This document shows positions 61,919 through 64,000 of a stretch of DNA of 64,000 nucleotides, in pieces. The stretch lies in the NCBI GenBank assembly GCA_963711035.1, contig CAVQCN010000001.1, forward strand, positions 248,001 through 312,000, written 5' to 3'. The stretch is from WHTK01 sp963711035. GTDB taxonomy: Bacteria; Chloroflexota; Dehalococcoidia; DSTF01; WHTK01. Below the pieces are notes generated by a model. The model worked only from the letters and a program-made list of their open reading frames with translations. It was not told the origin of the DNA and did not search any database. Each line of letters begins with the position of its first letter. Position 1 is the stretch's first letter. The position numbers and the translations under genes are program-made.

Positions 61919-62985
61919 CTAGTGGGCCCAGTTGTAGGCCTCGACCAGCTGGTTCGTTGCGTCGAGCAGGGAGTCGTGCTTGTTCGCCAGGTCGCTGCGC
62001 TGCGCGATGAGGCTGTTGTACTGGTCGACGAGCAGGTTGTACTGCGGCGCGATCTCGTTGTACTGCCGCCGCACGTCCTCGTATTGCGCCGCCTGGTCCG
62101 GCGCCAGGTCCGCCTCGCTGGACGTGCCGAGAATCGTCTCCATCTGCGCTTTCAGCGCGTCGAGCTGATTCTCCATCGTGGTCAGCTCGCCATCGAGGGC
62201 GGTAATGTCCTTGTCGAGATCGGCGATCTGGCTCGAGTAGTCGTCCAGCAGCTTCGTGTTGTTGTCGATGCTCTTCTGAATCGGCGCGCGCTCGGCGGCG
62301 ATGCGGGCGTCATCCTGGGCGTGGAAGTTGTTCTGCGCCGTCTGGATCGCCTTCTGCTGGTCGTTCCACAGCGAGTCCACGTTGGTTTGCAGATCGTCGC
62401 AGGTGTCGGCCGGGGCCAGGTCCTCCATCTTCTGACGGATGGTCTCCGCGCCCGCCAGGTTGATATCGACGTGCTGCTGCTCGTGGTTGGAGACCGCGAT
62501 GACGAAGTTATTCCAGTTCGCCGACAGGTTCGGCGAGAGCTCTTCCACGTTCTCGTGCTGCGGCAGGGTGACGACGATGTCGAGAACGATAGTCATCGAC
62601 TGAATGACGCAGGAATCGCCCTGAACTTCCGGCTGCCAGCGATAGCTCCAGGTAGCGGAGGTGAGGCCGCTGCCCTTGACGCCGTTGTCATCGCGCGGCC
62701 CGTTCTGGTCGATCGAGGCGAAGATATCGGCCGTGGTCGTGCCGGCTACGGTGTAGTACTGATGGCTGACGCTGGACTGCACGTCCACCCGCCCGTCCGG
62801 CACGGGCGTGGCGCCGCCACCAGGCGGCCTGCTCTGATTGACGATAGCCGATGCAGTGGGCAGCGGCGTGCGGGCCACGAGCGGCGTGCACTCGTACCGG
62901 CTGCGCTGTTCGCGCTGCACGCAAGCAGGAACGGCAGGCAGATCAGGACGAGGGCTGATCTGAGACGGGCGAAAGCGATACTCAC
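61919..62985 (-). CDS. DUF922-like Zn-binding lipoprotein with 5' frameshift
   Basis: The main frame (61919-62920) encodes a protein of about 333 residues with SNHEQQHVDI (H146, E147, H150), a DUF922-type metallopeptidase-like motif, and a C-terminal coiled coil (about 215-330). The proper N terminus is in another frame: MSIAFARLRSALVLICLPFLLACSANS (ATG 62985), a lipoprotein signal peptide with lipobox LLAC. A one-base shift near 62895-62925 would join them. It is either a sequencing error or a broken gene. Confidence 0.6.
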
Positions 62986-63234
62986 GGCTCTTTCTACGTT
63001 AGCTCCACGGCCGCTGGCGTCGTCATGGCCGCTGCGCCGTTCGCACGCCGCTCGCGGGGTAGACTGACTCAGGGATAAGACGCTCGCGGGACGGCGAAGG
63101 TTCCCGAGCGGTTACGGTTATTTAGCATAACGTCCGTCAAGCGCCTTTTGGCACGGCCGAACGGCTCTCGCGTGAGTCTTTCCACACTGTGCAAAGCATG
63201 ACGAGCCCCAGAACGTGGTCTAATAGACGACGCG

Positions 63235-64000
63235 ATGTCTTCTCGCTTCAGCCGCCGCCAGATCCTGTTCGGCGGCGCCCGCCTGGGCTTATCGCTCCTT
63301 GCCTTTGAAGCCGGCGTCAAAGGCCTCGATCTCCTCGACCAGCACGACACCTGGGCAGAGGCCAGCGTTAGCAACGCCGAGTTCCTGGCGCAGCACGCCG
63401 ACCGCCTGTCGCGGCTGGAGCTGGGCGGCTCCTTCGCCCCGGAGCAGTGGTCAACGAGCGACCGCGGTCAACGCGCCGCCCTTGACGGCCTCAACATCGC
63501 CATCGAGGAGCTCAACCTGCGCAAGCTGCGCCTCGGCTTCCGCTGGAACGCCGTACAGCATCGCGACGGTGACATCGACCTCGACCGATACAGCCCGTTT
63601 CTGGAGCGCTGCCTCTACGACACCGAGATCTGTCTCAACGTGGGGCCGGTGCGCGTGTTCCGCTGGCCGGAGGAGCACGTACCGTGGCACGTCCTGCACC
63701 ACGTCGAGCTGCCGCCCAACGGCGCCAGCACTGACGCCCGACTCGCCGCTGGCAGGCGCCGCATTCTCCTACCTCGAGAAGATGCTCGGACACGCTCACC
63801 AGCCGCTACGGCAACGACCTGGACGGCCGTGCGCATGCTGCAGGTGGAAAACGAGCCGTTCTATCCGCTCGGGGACCACGCCTGGGGGTTTACGCCCGAC
63901 TACCTTGAGACGGCAGCCCATATCGCCGACGACGCCCTGCCCGGCCGCACCCTGCTCGTCACCTCGGCCGGACGGCTCAACCTCGACTCCGTGCGCGACG
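63235..64000 (+). CDS. glycoside hydrolase-like protein, 5' part, with clustered frameshifts
   Basis: ATG 63235 opens a frame that runs off the window. The N terminus has RRQILFGGARLGLSLLAFEAG, a twin-arginine-like signal. Later, MLQVENEPFYPLGDHAWGF resembles the acid/base loop (NEP) of clan-A glycosidases. Between 63728 and 63822 the best reading jumps to two other frames, ALTPDSPLAGAAFSYLEKML and then TLTSRYGNDLDG, before returning. GC at third positions supports each jump. The gene is thus probably intact except for three small insertions or errors. No minus-strand frame here is credible. Confidence 0.55.
   Translation, partial: MSSRFSRRQILFGGARLGLSLLAFEAGVKGLDLLDQHDTWAEASVSNAEFLAQHADRLSRLELGGSFAPEQWSTSDRGQRAALDGLNIAIEELNLRKLRLGFRWNAVQHRDGDIDLDRYSPFLERCLYDTEICLNVGPVRVFRWPEEHVPWHVLHHVELPPNGASTDARLAAGRRRILLPREDARTRSPAATATTWTAVRMLQVENEPFYPLGDHAWGFTPDYLETAAHIADDALPGRTLLVTSAGRLNLDSVRD

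Overview
The window is a GC-rich (roughly 65% G+C by eye), gene-dense bacterial chromosome segment. Its gene content fits a Chloroflexota-like bacterium, possibly near Dehalococcoidia. It has an Fds-type molybdenum formate dehydrogenase, a treZ-treY-glgX/malQ glucan block, F420/FMN-type oxidoreductases, duplicated DUF4389 membrane proteins, a Tat-lipoprotein oligopeptide-binding protein and many TTG/GTG starts. The taxonomy is inferred from gene content only; there is no rRNA here. I see no phage, transposase, integrase or CRISPR array.

Layout. 1-7964: trehalose/glycogen metabolism (treZ 3' part, treY, glgX, convergent malQ). 8174-9602: LigJ-like amidohydrolase and a small zinc-ribbon protein. 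9825-15178: fdsG-fdsB-fdsA-fdsD, with a 110-bp palindromic repeat where fdsC normally lies. 15315-21321: GNAT-like protein, aldo/keto reductase, beta-hydroxyacid dehydrogenase, two metallo-beta-lactamase-fold enzymes and two cupins. 21512-25432: DUF2207 and PH-like membrane proteins, then a Rieske oxygenase. 25436-27630: a divergent pair made of a baeRF-type release-factor-like protein and an NpmA/KamB-type 16S rRNA A1408 methyltransferase. 27688-36427: CitE-like lyase, secreted HExxH protein, folE, PPOX protein, tRNA-Gly(CCC), cation/proton antiporter, two lipoproteins, a dehydrogenase and a luciferase-like oxidoreductase. 36651-40901: SQR-family flavoprotein, then a TetR regulator and an MMPL exporter that share an operator. 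41311-47581: large repeat-built surface protein, short MetE-like protein, orphan substrate-binding protein and a His-rich VOC protein. 47682-51781: pterin dehydratase and a GT4-flippase-GT4 operon. 51947-57554: tRNA-Pro(CGG), TPR protein, glutamine amidotransferase, winged-helix regulator, gyrA, Trm112-like protein and a small membrane protein. 57270-64000: folK, folP, agmatinase-like protein, DUF4389 pair, DUF922 lipoprotein with a frameshift, and a glycosidase-like gene running off the end.

Functional links. treY and treZ make trehalose from glucan ends, with GlgX debranching and MalQ rearranging chains. FolE, FolK, FolP and the pterin dehydratase are scattered parts of pterin/folate metabolism. 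The LigJ-like hydratase, Rieske oxygenase, CitE-like lyase and several dehydrogenases suggest aromatic or hydroxy-acid catabolism, but they do not form one operon. The most notable items are the intrinsic NpmA/KamB-like methyltransferase beside a ribosome-associated baeRF gene, several families of dispersed intergenic repeats (one with three copies carrying a conserved 3' tail), the TetR/MMPL operator pair, and the modular surface protein in a more AT-rich island bounded by a perfect 18-bp inverted repeat.
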